Shown here: piece after piece, positions 16,057 to 26,513 of the stretch
Layout: each line of letters starts with the position of its first letter
How positions within the stretch are numbered: the stretch's first letter is position 1
Assembly (NCBI GenBank): GCA_003388555.1
Contig: QQVD01000006.1
Span: 1-64,000, forward strand
Direction: 5' to 3'
Source: Acidobacteriota bacterium
GTDB lineage: Bacteria; Acidobacteriota; Thermoanaerobaculia; Multivoradales; Multivoraceae
DNA: 64,000 nucleotides
The notes under the pieces: model-generated
Told to the model about the DNA's origin: nothing
The model's input: the letters and a program-made list of their open reading frames with translations, nothing else
Database searches by the model: none
Made by a program: the position numbers and the translations under genes

Positions 16057-17763
16057 CTACGGCGTGGTCGTAGACCACGCCGAGAGGTCTCCGGACTCGA
16101 AACCGTCGGTGAACACGAACGCGGAGTACATCACCGTCACCGTGCCCGCCAGCGCCTCGCCGTCGACCTCCTCGAACGGCGCTCCGACTGCCAGCTCGTC
16201 CTTGCCATCGCCGTCGAAGTCGCCGGTCGCCAGCGCGAATCCGAATCCCTTGCTCTCGCCGACCACCGTGCCCGGGAGCACGTCGACCTGCCGCACGGAC
16301 CGCGCTTCGCTCCCCAGCGGCGTGCCGGTGCGCGCGAAGAGGATCTGCACAAGCCCCTCGTCGACCGCGCCGAGATCTTCCTCCCAGGTGCCGATGGCGA
16401 GATCGCCGAGGCCGTTGCCGGTGAAGTCGCCGTAGGCGAGGACCGAGGCGAAGCGGTCGGCCTGCTCCACGGGATCGAAGCCTCCCGCCTCGTAGTGGGC
16501 CGCCAGGCCGTCCTGACGAAATCCGCTCGCTCCCCAGTCGGTGCCGTTGGCGAGGCGCTTGGTGAGGCGCAGGCTGCCGCCGTCGATCACGGCGCCGGCC
16601 GAGGTCGGCACATCGTGCCGGGGCTGCCCCAGGGCCACGGTGCAACCGGTGACCGGGTCGTCGAACGCGGCAGCCATCGAGTCACCCGAAAAGAGGTCCG
16701 AGGAGGTCCCGAGCAGCAGCACGTCGTCGGGATCCTCCAGAGTGTGGCCGCCGCTCGAGCCGAAGAAGACGTGCAGGGCCCCCGAGCTCGGGAAGAGGCC
16801 GGATTCGCCGGGCGAGCTCACGTACAGCTCGTCGAAGCCGTCACCGTCGACGTCGCAGGTGGCCAGGCTGCTTCCGAACGCATCGCCGACCTCGCCCGCG
16901 TCGGCGACCCGGGGGTCGTCCTGGGTGATCAGCTGGACCCACGGCTCGGTGACCGCCTGCAGACGGACGACGCTCCCGCGCAGGACCCACACCGCACCCT
17001 CGAAACCGCCGTCGTCGAGCGCCTCGGCAGGGGCGCCGATGATCAGCTCGTCGCGGCCGTCGCCGTTGAGGTCACCGGTCGCGAGTGGGGTGCCGAACTC
17101 GTCGTCCGGCTCGGCGAGACCGATGACGAAGGCCGTTTCCTGATGCCAGAGCTGCGCGTCACCGCCGTCGAGCCCGCCCGGACCCCCATAGAGCACGTAG
17201 ACGACGCCGGCGTCGCCCACCGTGCCGAGGTGCTCGAAAGGCACCCCGATCGCGAGGTCGTCGCAGAGATCGCCGTCGAAGTCGCCGCTGGCGAGGACCT
17301 CGCCGAAGCGGTCGCGGTTCTCGGTGGCGCCCCCCTGGACGTCACTCTCGCGGAAGTACTGGTTGTCCGTCGCCACGAGACCGTCCTCGGAGCCGTAGAT
17401 CACGTGCACCACCCCACTGTCGAGGCGTTCGATCGGCGGATCCGGGGGCAGCACGATCTGGGCGTCCTCGAACGGAACGCCGACCGCCAGGTCGTCGAAC
17501 CCGTCACAGTCGAAGTCGCCCGCCGCGAGCGATCGCCCGAACCCGTCCCCGGCCTCCACCCCTTCGCCGAAGAGGATGAAGTTCGACTGGTCGAAGCTCT
17601 GGGTGCGGCTCGGATCGAACGGGCTCGCCGCCGCGCCGGCCGCGAGCGCCAGCCCGGTCGCGACGACCGCCGCGACGTGGGCTCGCCGCCGTGGCGCGGG
17701 CGTTGCTGTGCATACCGTTCCTTCTCGAGCGTCTCCTACGTCCCGCGGTTGCTTCTGCTGCAT
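16057..17763 (-). CDS. Secreted FG-GAP beta-propeller protein with DGFESG-type C-terminal tail
   Basis: A 568-residue exported protein. After a basic N-terminus and signal helix (VAAVVATGLALAAGAAAS) come six clear FG-GAP repeats with Ca-binding Asp motifs (GDFDCDGFDDLAVGVPF, GDFDGDLCDDLAIGVPF, GDLNGDGRDELIIGAP, CDVDGDGFDELYVSSP, GDFTGNGLGDLAIG, GDFDGDGKDELAVGAPF). A degenerate one lies between the fourth and fifth (SMAAAFDDPVTG), giving an integrin-like seven-bladed propeller. The protein ends in FTDGFESGDLSAWSTTTP, a tail also found on the M14 peptidase of this window. The ATG at 17763 follows GGAGGA with a 9-base spacer. The likely role is surface or secreted binding; the ligand is unknown. 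Confidence 0.88.
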   Translation of the reverse strand: MQQKQPRDVGDAREGTVCTATPAPRRRAHVAAVVATGLALAAGAAASPFDPSRTQSFDQSNFILFGEGVEAGDGFGRSLAAGDFDCDGFDDLAVGVPFEDAQIVLPPDPPIERLDSGVVHVIYGSEDGLVATDNQYFRESDVQGGATENRDRFGEVLASGDFDGDLCDDLAIGVPFEHLGTVGDAGVVYVLYGGPGGLDGGDAQLWHQETAFVIGLAEPDDEFGTPLATGDLNGDGRDELIIGAPAEALDDGGFEGAVWVLRGSVVRLQAVTEPWVQLITQDDPRVADAGEVGDAFGSSLATCDVDGDGFDELYVSSPGESGLFPSSGALHVFFGSSGGHTLEDPDDVLLLGTSSDLFSGDSMAAAFDDPVTGCTVALGQPRHDVPTSAGAVIDGGSLRLTKRLANGTDWGASGFRQDGLAAHYEAGGFDPVEQADRFASVLAYGDFTGNGLGDLAIGTWEEDLGAVDEGLVQILFARTGTPLGSEARSVRQVDVLPGTVVGESKGFGFALATGDFDGDGKDELAVGAPFEEVDGEALAGTVTVMYSAFVFTDGFESGDLSAWSTTTP

Positions 17764-18007
17764 GGATCGAGTCCTCCAATGGTGTCGTGATCGCGGCGCC
17801 CGCCTGACCGGGGCTGCCGTTCCCACACGTCACACGTCCTCGGGTCGTCGCCGCGCCAGGCGATCCCCGAAAACGCAAGACACCCCACTGGGCCCCCAGA
17901 GGAGCCAGTCGATCCGCAGGCAGGCTGCTAGCCTGGGAGGCGGCGGCCGAAGCGATCCGACTCGAGGGACCCTGCTACCCCTCCGCGGACCGCGTGAGAG
18001 TTCTGCG

Positions 18008-18618
18008 ATGGACGATCCCAGAGCCACCTTCACCCGGCTGCTCGCGGCGCACCGCGGCGGGCAGCCGGCGGCGCTCGACCGGCTGGTCGAGGAGGCCTAC
18101 GGCGACCTGCGGGCGATCGCCAGCCGTCAGCGGTTGTCGCGTCCCTCGGCGGCCCTGGCGGCAGGGGACCTGCACACGACCGCTCTGGTCCACGAGCTCT
18201 ACGTCAAGATCGTCGGCCACCAGGGCACGTGGCGCGACCGCGCCCACTTCCTCGCCAGCTGCGCCGCGGCGATGCGCCACATCCTCGTCGACGCGGCACG
18301 CCGCGCCGGGCGGCAGAAGCGCGGCGCGGGAGCGCGCGAGCTCGAGCTCGACGAGCGCTTCGTCGGCGCTGTCGAGGGACGCCAGTGGCTGGTCGAGCTC
18401 GACGAGGTGCTGCGCGCCCTCGCCCGACACGACGCGCGCCTGGTGCAGGTCTTCGAGTGCCGCTACTTCGGCGGCTTCTCGAGCCAGGAGACCGCCGACG
18501 CTCTCGGCCTCACCCTGCGCACCGCGCAGCGCGACTGGCAGCGGGCCCGCGCCTGGCTGCGTCAGGCGCTGCGTGAACCGGAGCCGCGAGGATCCGCCGC
18601 ACCGCTGGAGAACGAGCA

Positions 18619-18622
<4 letters not shown>
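18008..18622 (+). CDS. ECF-type RNA polymerase sigma factor, module 3
   Basis: A 204-residue sigma factor with the same architecture as the other two modules. Region 2 shows DRLVEEAYGDLRAIASRQ, TALVHELYVKIVG and RDRAHFLASCAAAMRHILVD, with the basic RAGRQKRG segment following. Region 4 is RLVQVFECRYFGGFSSQETA then LTLRTAQRDWQRARAWL. The ATG at 18008 gives the usual short N-terminus; no strong ribosome-binding site is seen. A TAGCCT hexamer at 17929-17934 could be a -10 box, which would give a leader of about 70 bases. The 244-base divergent region from the FG-GAP gene shows no other clear signal. The stop overlaps the GTG of the kinase by 4 bases. Confidence 0.9.
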
Positions 18623-21567
<2,945 letters not shown>

Positions 21568-21571
21568 GCGC

Positions 21572-22738
21572 CTAGGGCGCCACCACCACGTCGACGTCCT
21601 GCTTCCAGTCGGGGAAACGCGCCACCCGCAGCTGCAGCTTCAGCTCCCAGCTGAGCTGGTTGTTCGGCGCCCGGAACGACGGCCCCGCGTTCTCGGGGAT
21701 CCGCACCGCGCCCTGCAGCCGCACCGGACGGTTGGCCATCAGCTGCTGGCCGGGCGCCAGCTCGACCTCGTGGTCGTAGAGCTCGTGAGTGCGCGTCGTC
21801 TTGTTGGTGCCGCTGCCGCTGACCACCCGCTCGTAGCCGCGCAGCTTGGCGGTCAGGCCCTGCAGCTCGGTGGCCTTGCTGGCGGAGAAGGCGAGGCGCA
21901 CCTCGAGCCCGTCGCCGGCCCGCGCCACGCGCGGCTGCACGTCGAGATCGATGGTGCCGAAGCGGCCCTTCAGCAGGCGCCAACGCACCAACGAGACGAT
22001 CAGCCCGGAGACGATCGCGAGCAGGATGCCGCCGAAGACCAGCCCGACCACGCTCCCCGCCCAGTCGCCGGCACGCACCGCCTGGATGCCCTCCCAGGCA
22101 GCCCTCCCCATCAGCCCGGCTCCACCGACCAGCACCGCGAGGATGATCGCCAGGCAGCCGCAGCCGAACACGGTCCCTACGGGGTTCGATCGCGCCTTGT
22201 CGAAGGCTCCGGCCAGCCCGCCGCGCTGCAGCGGGCTCGCCTCCGCCTCGGGGCCGGAGGCGGCGCTCGCCAGCTCCTCCCCGAGCCTCTCGGTGCGCAG
22301 CTCGCTCGGGACCAGCGCCGGATCGGCGAACTGGCGGCGCCAGTCGATCTCCTGCCCCGTCTCGTCGCCCGGCAGGAGGCTGATCTCGAGCTCGGCCTTG
22401 GGATCGAGCTTCCACGGCACGTCGGCGCGCGCCCGCAGGAACCAGCCGACGTTCAGGTAGTGGCCGTGGTAGGTCGCCGGGCCCGCCGGCAGCTCGAGCT
22501 CGAAGCCGTAGCGCACCGTCGTCGCGCCGGTCCACTCGCCCGAGAACAGCTCGACGCGGACCGGGTCGCCGGCGGCGCGGTTGCCGCGCCCGTGGGTCTC
22601 CCAGCCGAGCGACACCTCGAGCCCGTCGCAGCGCATCGAATCGTCGGTCTGCACCAGCACCGCTCCGCGCACGCGGTCTCCCGGGTGGAAGACGGTACGG
22701 CTCTCGTCGAGCTCGATCGAAAGGTCACACTTGGCCAT
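21572..22738 (-). CDS. Arrestin-like membrane protein (two arrestin-type domains flanking two helices)
   Basis: A 388-residue protein. Residues 1-125 look like an arrestin/Spo0M-type beta-sandwich (LSIELDESRTVFHPGDRVRG, then LELPAGPATYHGHYLNVGWF, LRARADVPWKLDPK). Residues of about 188-210 and 228-251 are two hydrophobic helices with a CGC at the first. Residues 258-388 form a second beta-rich domain (GTIDLDVQPRVARAGDGLEV, then NAGPSFRAPNNQLSWELKLQ). This split by membrane helices is unusual for the fold. No catalytic motif is seen; a scaffold or adaptor role is an inference. The ATG at 22738 lies within the last codons of the ATPase gene (14-base overlap), with GGGAGGA as ribosome-binding site, so the two are translationally coupled. 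Confidence 0.7.
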   Translation of the reverse strand: MAKCDLSIELDESRTVFHPGDRVRGAVLVQTDDSMRCDGLEVSLGWETHGRGNRAAGDPVRVELFSGEWTGATTVRYGFELELPAGPATYHGHYLNVGWFLRARADVPWKLDPKAELEISLLPGDETGQEIDWRRQFADPALVPSELRTERLGEELASAASGPEAEASPLQRGGLAGAFDKARSNPVGTVFGCGCLAIILAVLVGGAGLMGRAAWEGIQAVRAGDWAGSVVGLVFGGILLAIVSGLIVSLVRWRLLKGRFGTIDLDVQPRVARAGDGLEVRLAFSASKATELQGLTAKLRGYERVVSGSGTNKTTRTHELYDHEVELAPGQQLMANRPVRLQGAVRIPENAGPSFRAPNNQLSWELKLQLRVARFPDWKQDVDVVVAP

Positions 22739-23405
22739 CGCATTCCTCCCTCACACCGTCGATCCGGCGTTGGTAGATGTCGTACAGCTCGCCCAGCGCC
22801 GAGCGCAGATCGTCGCCGTGGCGGGCGTGCAGATCCGCCAGCCCGCCCTCCGCCAGCCGCGGCAGCGGCCCCGCGGCCAGCCGGGCCCACTCGAGCCGGC
22901 GCTCGACGATCGCCTCGAAGGTGGGCAGATCGAGGCCGGCGACCGTCTCGGTGCGGACCTCGTACCCGGCCCGGCGCAGCTCGCCTTCCAGGTCCTCGTG
23001 GGTGGCCAGGGCGATGCGATCGAGACGCCGCAGCAGCGCGCGCAGACGCCGAGTCGGCAGACGCTGCGCCTCGTCGAGCAGCAGCATCCCGCTCCCCGGC
23101 AGCGCCGGGATCGGCTCGCCCTCGGCCAGGTAGACGTACGGCGGAGCCGGCTCGACCAGCGCCCGCAGCGCCAGCAGGCGCGCCGTCTTGCCGCGACCGC
23201 AGTCGCCGATCAGCTGCAGGGCATGGCCAGGGAGAGCCAGCCAGGCCGTCATCTCGCCCAGATCCGCGACGACCAGCAGAGCCAGCTCCTCTTCGGTCGG
23301 CTCGCCGAACGGATTGCGCCGCAGGTTGAGGCGGGCGTAGGGCGAGCCCAGGCCGCCTCGGGGTGAGAGCGGCACGGGCTCCAGCACGGAAAGGAGCGTC
23401 GGCAC
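22725..23405 (-). CDS. ExeA/GspA-like AAA ATPase
   Basis: A 226-residue ATPase. Near the N-terminus is the family motif RLNLRRNPFGEPTEEE. Walker A is GDCGRGKT at about 67-74 and Walker B is MLLLDEAQ at 107-114. The C-terminal helices (LPTFEAIVERRLEWAR) resemble the AAA lid. Family members such as ExeA/GspA or MSHA-associated ATPases energise assembly of membrane or envelope complexes; here there is no peptidoglycan-binding or membrane segment, so it is a minimal form. The GTG start at 23405 has no ribosome-binding site but a TACCAT hexamer 6 bases before it, which suggests a leaderless mRNA. It overlaps the downstream arrestin-like gene by 14 bases, making them probable partners. Confidence 0.75.
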   Translation of the reverse strand: MPTLLSVLEPVPLSPRGGLGSPYARLNLRRNPFGEPTEEELALLVVADLGEMTAWLALPGHALQLIGDCGRGKTARLLALRALVEPAPPYVYLAEGEPIPALPGSGMLLLDEAQRLPTRRLRALLRRLDRIALATHEDLEGELRRAGYEVRTETVAGLDLPTFEAIVERRLEWARLAAGPLPRLAEGGLADLHARHGDDLRSALGELYDIYQRRIDGVREECDGQV

Positions 23406-23411
23406 CGCGCG

Positions 23412-23417
23412 ATGGTA
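23412..23417 (-). promoter_or_regulatory. Putative -10 box (TACCAT) for a leaderless ATPase mRNA
   Basis: On the minus strand TACCAT is followed by six bases and the GTG of the ATPase gene. There is no Shine-Dalgarno sequence and no convincing -35 box. Transcription would start at or next to the start codon. Confidence 0.4.
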
Positions 23418-23457
23418 CCCAACCTCGTCTCGGCGACTCGGAGCTCGGGCGGCGCGA

Positions 23458-25152
23458 CTACGAGCCGAAGCTCTCGACGAAGCGCTGCTCGCAGTCGAAG
23501 GCGCCGATCAGCACCACGCGCCCCCCCGCCGTCAGCTCGGTGTCCGGCGGCGGGTTGATGGTGCGCACGCCGCCCGCGTCTTCCACCGCCGCGACCGTCG
23601 CCCCGGTGCGCTCGCGGATGCCGCTGTCGAGGATCTTCCTGCCCACCAGGGATGGAGGCACCTGCAGCCGGAAGAGAACCAGCCCCTCGGCGACGATCAT
23701 CACCGAGGTGATGTCGAGAGCGTTGAACAGCAGGGTGCTGCCCATCGACGCGTAGGAGAGTACGAAGTCGGCGCCGGCGCGGTGGATCGAGTTCACCGTG
23801 CGCTGGTCGGTGGCGCGGCAGAGGATCTGCGCCGTCGGGTGCAGCTTGCGGCAGTAGAGCGTCAGGTAGACGTTCAGCTCATCGTCGTGCGGCGTGATGA
23901 TCACCGTCGTCGCCTCGTCGATCCCCGCCTCTTGCAGTACACGCAGCTCGGCCGCGTTGCCGAGCACCCAGCGCTCGTCCTGCTCCGGCCGGGTGGGGTT
24001 CTTCTCGACCACCCGGTAGTCGATGCCGCGCAGGCCGAGCGAGCGCGCGACGGTGCGGCCGACCCTGCCGCCACCGAGGATCAGCACCTTGCCGTGTGGC
24101 TGCGTCGAGTCGCCGAAGACGCGGTTGTAGGTCTCGATCTGCTGCTTGGTGCCGGCGAGCAGCAGCACGGTGTGGTCGGTGAGCAGCAGGTCGGCGTCGA
24201 CCGGCTCGAAGGCGCCGCGCTCCCACACCCCGACGATGCCGAGGCCGGTGCGCGCACGCACCCCACACTCCTTCACCGTCTTGCCGGCGAGCTCGGTGCC
24301 GTCGGTGCTCGCTTCGGCGATGAGCAGCTGGTCGAAGTTGCCGATGACGTGCGCGTGGTGCGAGCCGCCGACCACCCGCCGCGCCAGCGCCGCCCCCATC
24401 AGGCTGGAGAGGTGCAGCACCTGCTCGCAGTCGGCCAGGGCGAGGATGTCGATCGACGCCGCGTCGTCGGCGGTGGCGATGATCGGCACCCGCTTGCTCA
24501 CCTCGCGCACCGTCGAGGCGATCAGGGTGTTGGCCGGGTCGCTGCCGGTCGCCGCGATCAGCGCCGCGTCCTCGGCGCGCACCAGGCGATAGGTCTCCGG
24601 GTCGTCGGTGCGGCCGACCACCACCTCGTAGCCGTGGTCGAGCAGCCGCAGCCCCTCGTCGGTGTCGCTCACCAGCAGGCAGTACTCGTGACCGTAGCTC
24701 TCGAGCCGCCGGATGAAGGCCGCCGCCACCGCGTCGAGGTGGGTGATCACCACGTGGCCCCGGGTGCCGGGCTTCAGCGAACGCGGCGTGCGCGCCGCCG
24801 TCTGCGCCTTCATCCACGGCTGGTAGAAGAACTCGATGAAGATGAACGGCAGCAGCACCAGCAGGAAGAGCATGCCGCTGAGCAGCACCACGATCGAGAA
24901 CAGGCGGCCGGTGTCGGTGTGGAAGGTGATGTCGCCGAAGCCCAGCGTCGACATCACCGTGAGCACCCAGTAGAACGACGTCACCCACGACTGCTCCTGG
25001 CCCTCCTGCGCCATCAGCACCTTGAAGACCAGCGCGTAGAAGCTGACCATCGCCACCAGGATGGCGAGGAACCGGATCAGCACCCCCATGCGCGGCCGCT
25101 GGCCGCCGCGGGTGGCCAGGATGGTGGCGATCTCGCCGGCGAGGATCTTCAT
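23458..25152 (-). CDS. Potassium channel with tandem RCK (TrkA-N/TrkA-C) domains
   Basis: A 564-residue inner-membrane channel. Two helices (about 24-46 and 83-108) flank a pore loop with the K+ selectivity filter TLGFGD at 69-74. The cytoplasmic part has a first RCK domain (HVVITHLDAVAAAFIRRLE onward) and a TrkA-C-like region. A second Rossmann domain follows (KVLILGGGRVGRTVARSLGL, with acidic VVEKNP after strand 2), and a final TrkA-C domain ends near 564. Such channels gate K+ flux in response to Ca2+, nucleotides or redox ligands; the first Rossmann unit lacks a clear GxGxxG, so the second may bind the nucleotide. The ATG at 25152 is preceded by a TAGAAT hexamer but no ribosome-binding site. 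Confidence 0.9.
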   Translation of the reverse strand: MKILAGEIATILATRGGQRPRMGVLIRFLAILVAMVSFYALVFKVLMAQEGQEQSWVTSFYWVLTVMSTLGFGDITFHTDTGRLFSIVVLLSGMLFLLVLLPFIFIEFFYQPWMKAQTAARTPRSLKPGTRGHVVITHLDAVAAAFIRRLESYGHEYCLLVSDTDEGLRLLDHGYEVVVGRTDDPETYRLVRAEDAALIAATGSDPANTLIASTVREVSKRVPIIATADDAASIDILALADCEQVLHLSSLMGAALARRVVGGSHHAHVIGNFDQLLIAEASTDGTELAGKTVKECGVRARTGLGIVGVWERGAFEPVDADLLLTDHTVLLLAGTKQQIETYNRVFGDSTQPHGKVLILGGGRVGRTVARSLGLRGIDYRVVEKNPTRPEQDERWVLGNAAELRVLQEAGIDEATTVIITPHDDELNVYLTLYCRKLHPTAQILCRATDQRTVNSIHRAGADFVLSYASMGSTLLFNALDITSVMIVAEGLVLFRLQVPPSLVGRKILDSGIRERTGATVAAVEDAGGVRTINPPPDTELTAGGRVVLIGAFDCEQRFVESFGS

Positions 25153-25161
25153 GGCGCGATG

Positions 25162-25167
25162 ATTCTA
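25162..25167 (-). promoter_or_regulatory. Putative -10 box (TAGAAT) for the K+ channel gene
   Basis: On the minus strand TAGAAT lies 9 bases before the ATG of the channel gene. No Shine-Dalgarno sequence fits in the gap, so the mRNA may be leaderless or nearly so. No -35 box is evident. Confidence 0.4.
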
Positions 25168-25300
25168 GGACGCAGTGGCTGAGGGTCGATGTGCGGCACA
25201 CCACGGAAGCCGGGACGGCTCGCGCGCCCCCCCGGCCATCGAGGAAAGTGCGGACCTCGATCGCGGAATACCACCAACGCGGGAACCCGGGGTGCGCGTC

Positions 25301-25306
25301 TAGCCT
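25301..25306 (+). promoter_or_regulatory. Putative -10 box (TAGCCT) for the cytochrome operon
   Basis: TAGCCT lies 10 bases before the GTG at 25317, with no ribosome-binding site between. It supports GTG 25317 as a leaderless start rather than the internal ATG at 25407. Confidence 0.4.
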
Positions 25307-25316
25307 CTCAGCTCAC

Positions 25317-26513
25317 GTGACTCCTTCCAACGACTATCCCCTCGACGACCTCCGCTCGAGGCCGAGCTACGGCGAGCGCAGTGGCAGCTGCTCCTCCACC
25401 GCACGAATGCTGCTGCTCGTCGGCCTTCTCACGCCGCCAGCGGCGGGCGCCGTGAGCGGCGCGACGACGGGGATCGGAACGACGTCCGGCGAGGTCCTCT
25501 ACCAGCGGGCTTGCGCCGCCTGCCATGGCGCCGACGGACGCGGCATGCCCAGGGAGACGGTGGGCTTCGCCACTCCCCTGCCCGATTTCACCGACTGCCG
25601 CTTCGGTCCACGCGAACCTGACGCCGACTGGTACGCGGTCGCTCATGCCGGTGGGCCGGTGCGCGGCTTCGATCGCATGATGCCCGCCTTCGGCAAGGCG
25701 CTGAGCGAGACCCAGCTGACGGCGATCCTCGGCCACGTGCGGACCTTCTGCCGCAGCGACGCCTGGCCCCGTGGAGAGCTCAACCTGCCGCGCGCCCTGG
25801 TCACCGAAAAGGCCTTCCCGGAGGACGAGCTGGTGGTCACCACCAGTACCACCGACGGCGACGCGCGCAGCAGCCAGATGGAGATCGTGTACGAGAAGCG
25901 CTTCGGGCCGCGCAACCAGATCGAGGTCGCGGTGCCCGTGAGCTCGATCGAGTCGGGCCGGCCCGACGGCTCGCTGCGCACCGACAACGGCGTCGGCGAC
26001 GTCGGTGTCGCCTTCAAGCGCGCCCTCTTCCACAGCCACCAGCGCGGCGCGATCTTCAGCCTCACCGGCGAGGTCATCCTGCCGACCGGCAACGAGGGGC
26101 GGGGACTGGGGAGGGGCTACACCGTCTTCGAGCCCTTCGCCACCTTCGGCAAGATCCTCCCGGCCGACGCCTTCCTCCAGTTCCAGGCCGGCTTCGAGCT
26201 GCCGATCGACGAGGCGGCGGCCGAGGACGAAGCGTTCCTGCGAGGGGTCTTCGGCACCAGCTGGAGCGCCACTCCGTTCGGCCGCACCTGGTCTCCGATG
26301 CTCGAGCTGCTGGCCAAGCGCGAGCTCGCGTCGGGCGAAGACGTCCTGTGGGACGCGGTGCCCCAGGTCCAGGTGACACTGAACACCCGCCAGCACGTGA
26401 TGGCCAACTTCGGAGTGCGCCTGCCGCTCAACCGGACGCAGGGGCGCGACACCGAGCTCCTCTTCTACATCCTCTGGGACTGGTTCGATGGTGGATTCCT
26501 GCAGGGCTGGTGA
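25317..26513 (+). CDS. Cytochrome c domain fused to a beta-barrel-like outer-membrane domain
   Basis: An exported protein of about 398 residues. A hydrophobic signal segment (MLLLVGLLTPPAAGA, about 31-45) precedes a monohaem cytochrome c domain with CAACH at 66-70 and a likely axial Met in the MMPAFG segment near 122. From about 160 to the end the protein is strand-rich with alternating residues (EIVYEKRFGPRNQIEVAVPV, GAIFSLTGEVILPTG, MANFGVRLPLNRTQGRDTEL) and ends in aromatic WDWFDGGFLQGW. This resembles the transporter-type outer-membrane barrels found next to multihaem cytochromes. The start is uncertain: GTG 25317 is favoured by the nearby TAGCCT box, while ATG 25407 leaves a short signal peptide. 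The last 26 bases overlap the pentahaem gene. It may help carry electrons across the envelope. Confidence 0.75.
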   Translation: MTPSNDYPLDDLRSRPSYGERSGSCSSTARMLLLVGLLTPPAAGAVSGATTGIGTTSGEVLYQRACAACHGADGRGMPRETVGFATPLPDFTDCRFGPREPDADWYAVAHAGGPVRGFDRMMPAFGKALSETQLTAILGHVRTFCRSDAWPRGELNLPRALVTEKAFPEDELVVTTSTTDGDARSSQMEIVYEKRFGPRNQIEVAVPVSSIESGRPDGSLRTDNGVGDVGVAFKRALFHSHQRGAIFSLTGEVILPTGNEGRGLGRGYTVFEPFATFGKILPADAFLQFQAGFELPIDEAAAEDEAFLRGVFGTSWSATPFGRTWSPMLELLAKRELASGEDVLWDAVPQVQVTLNTRQHVMANFGVRLPLNRTQGRDTELLFYILWDWFDGGFLQGW

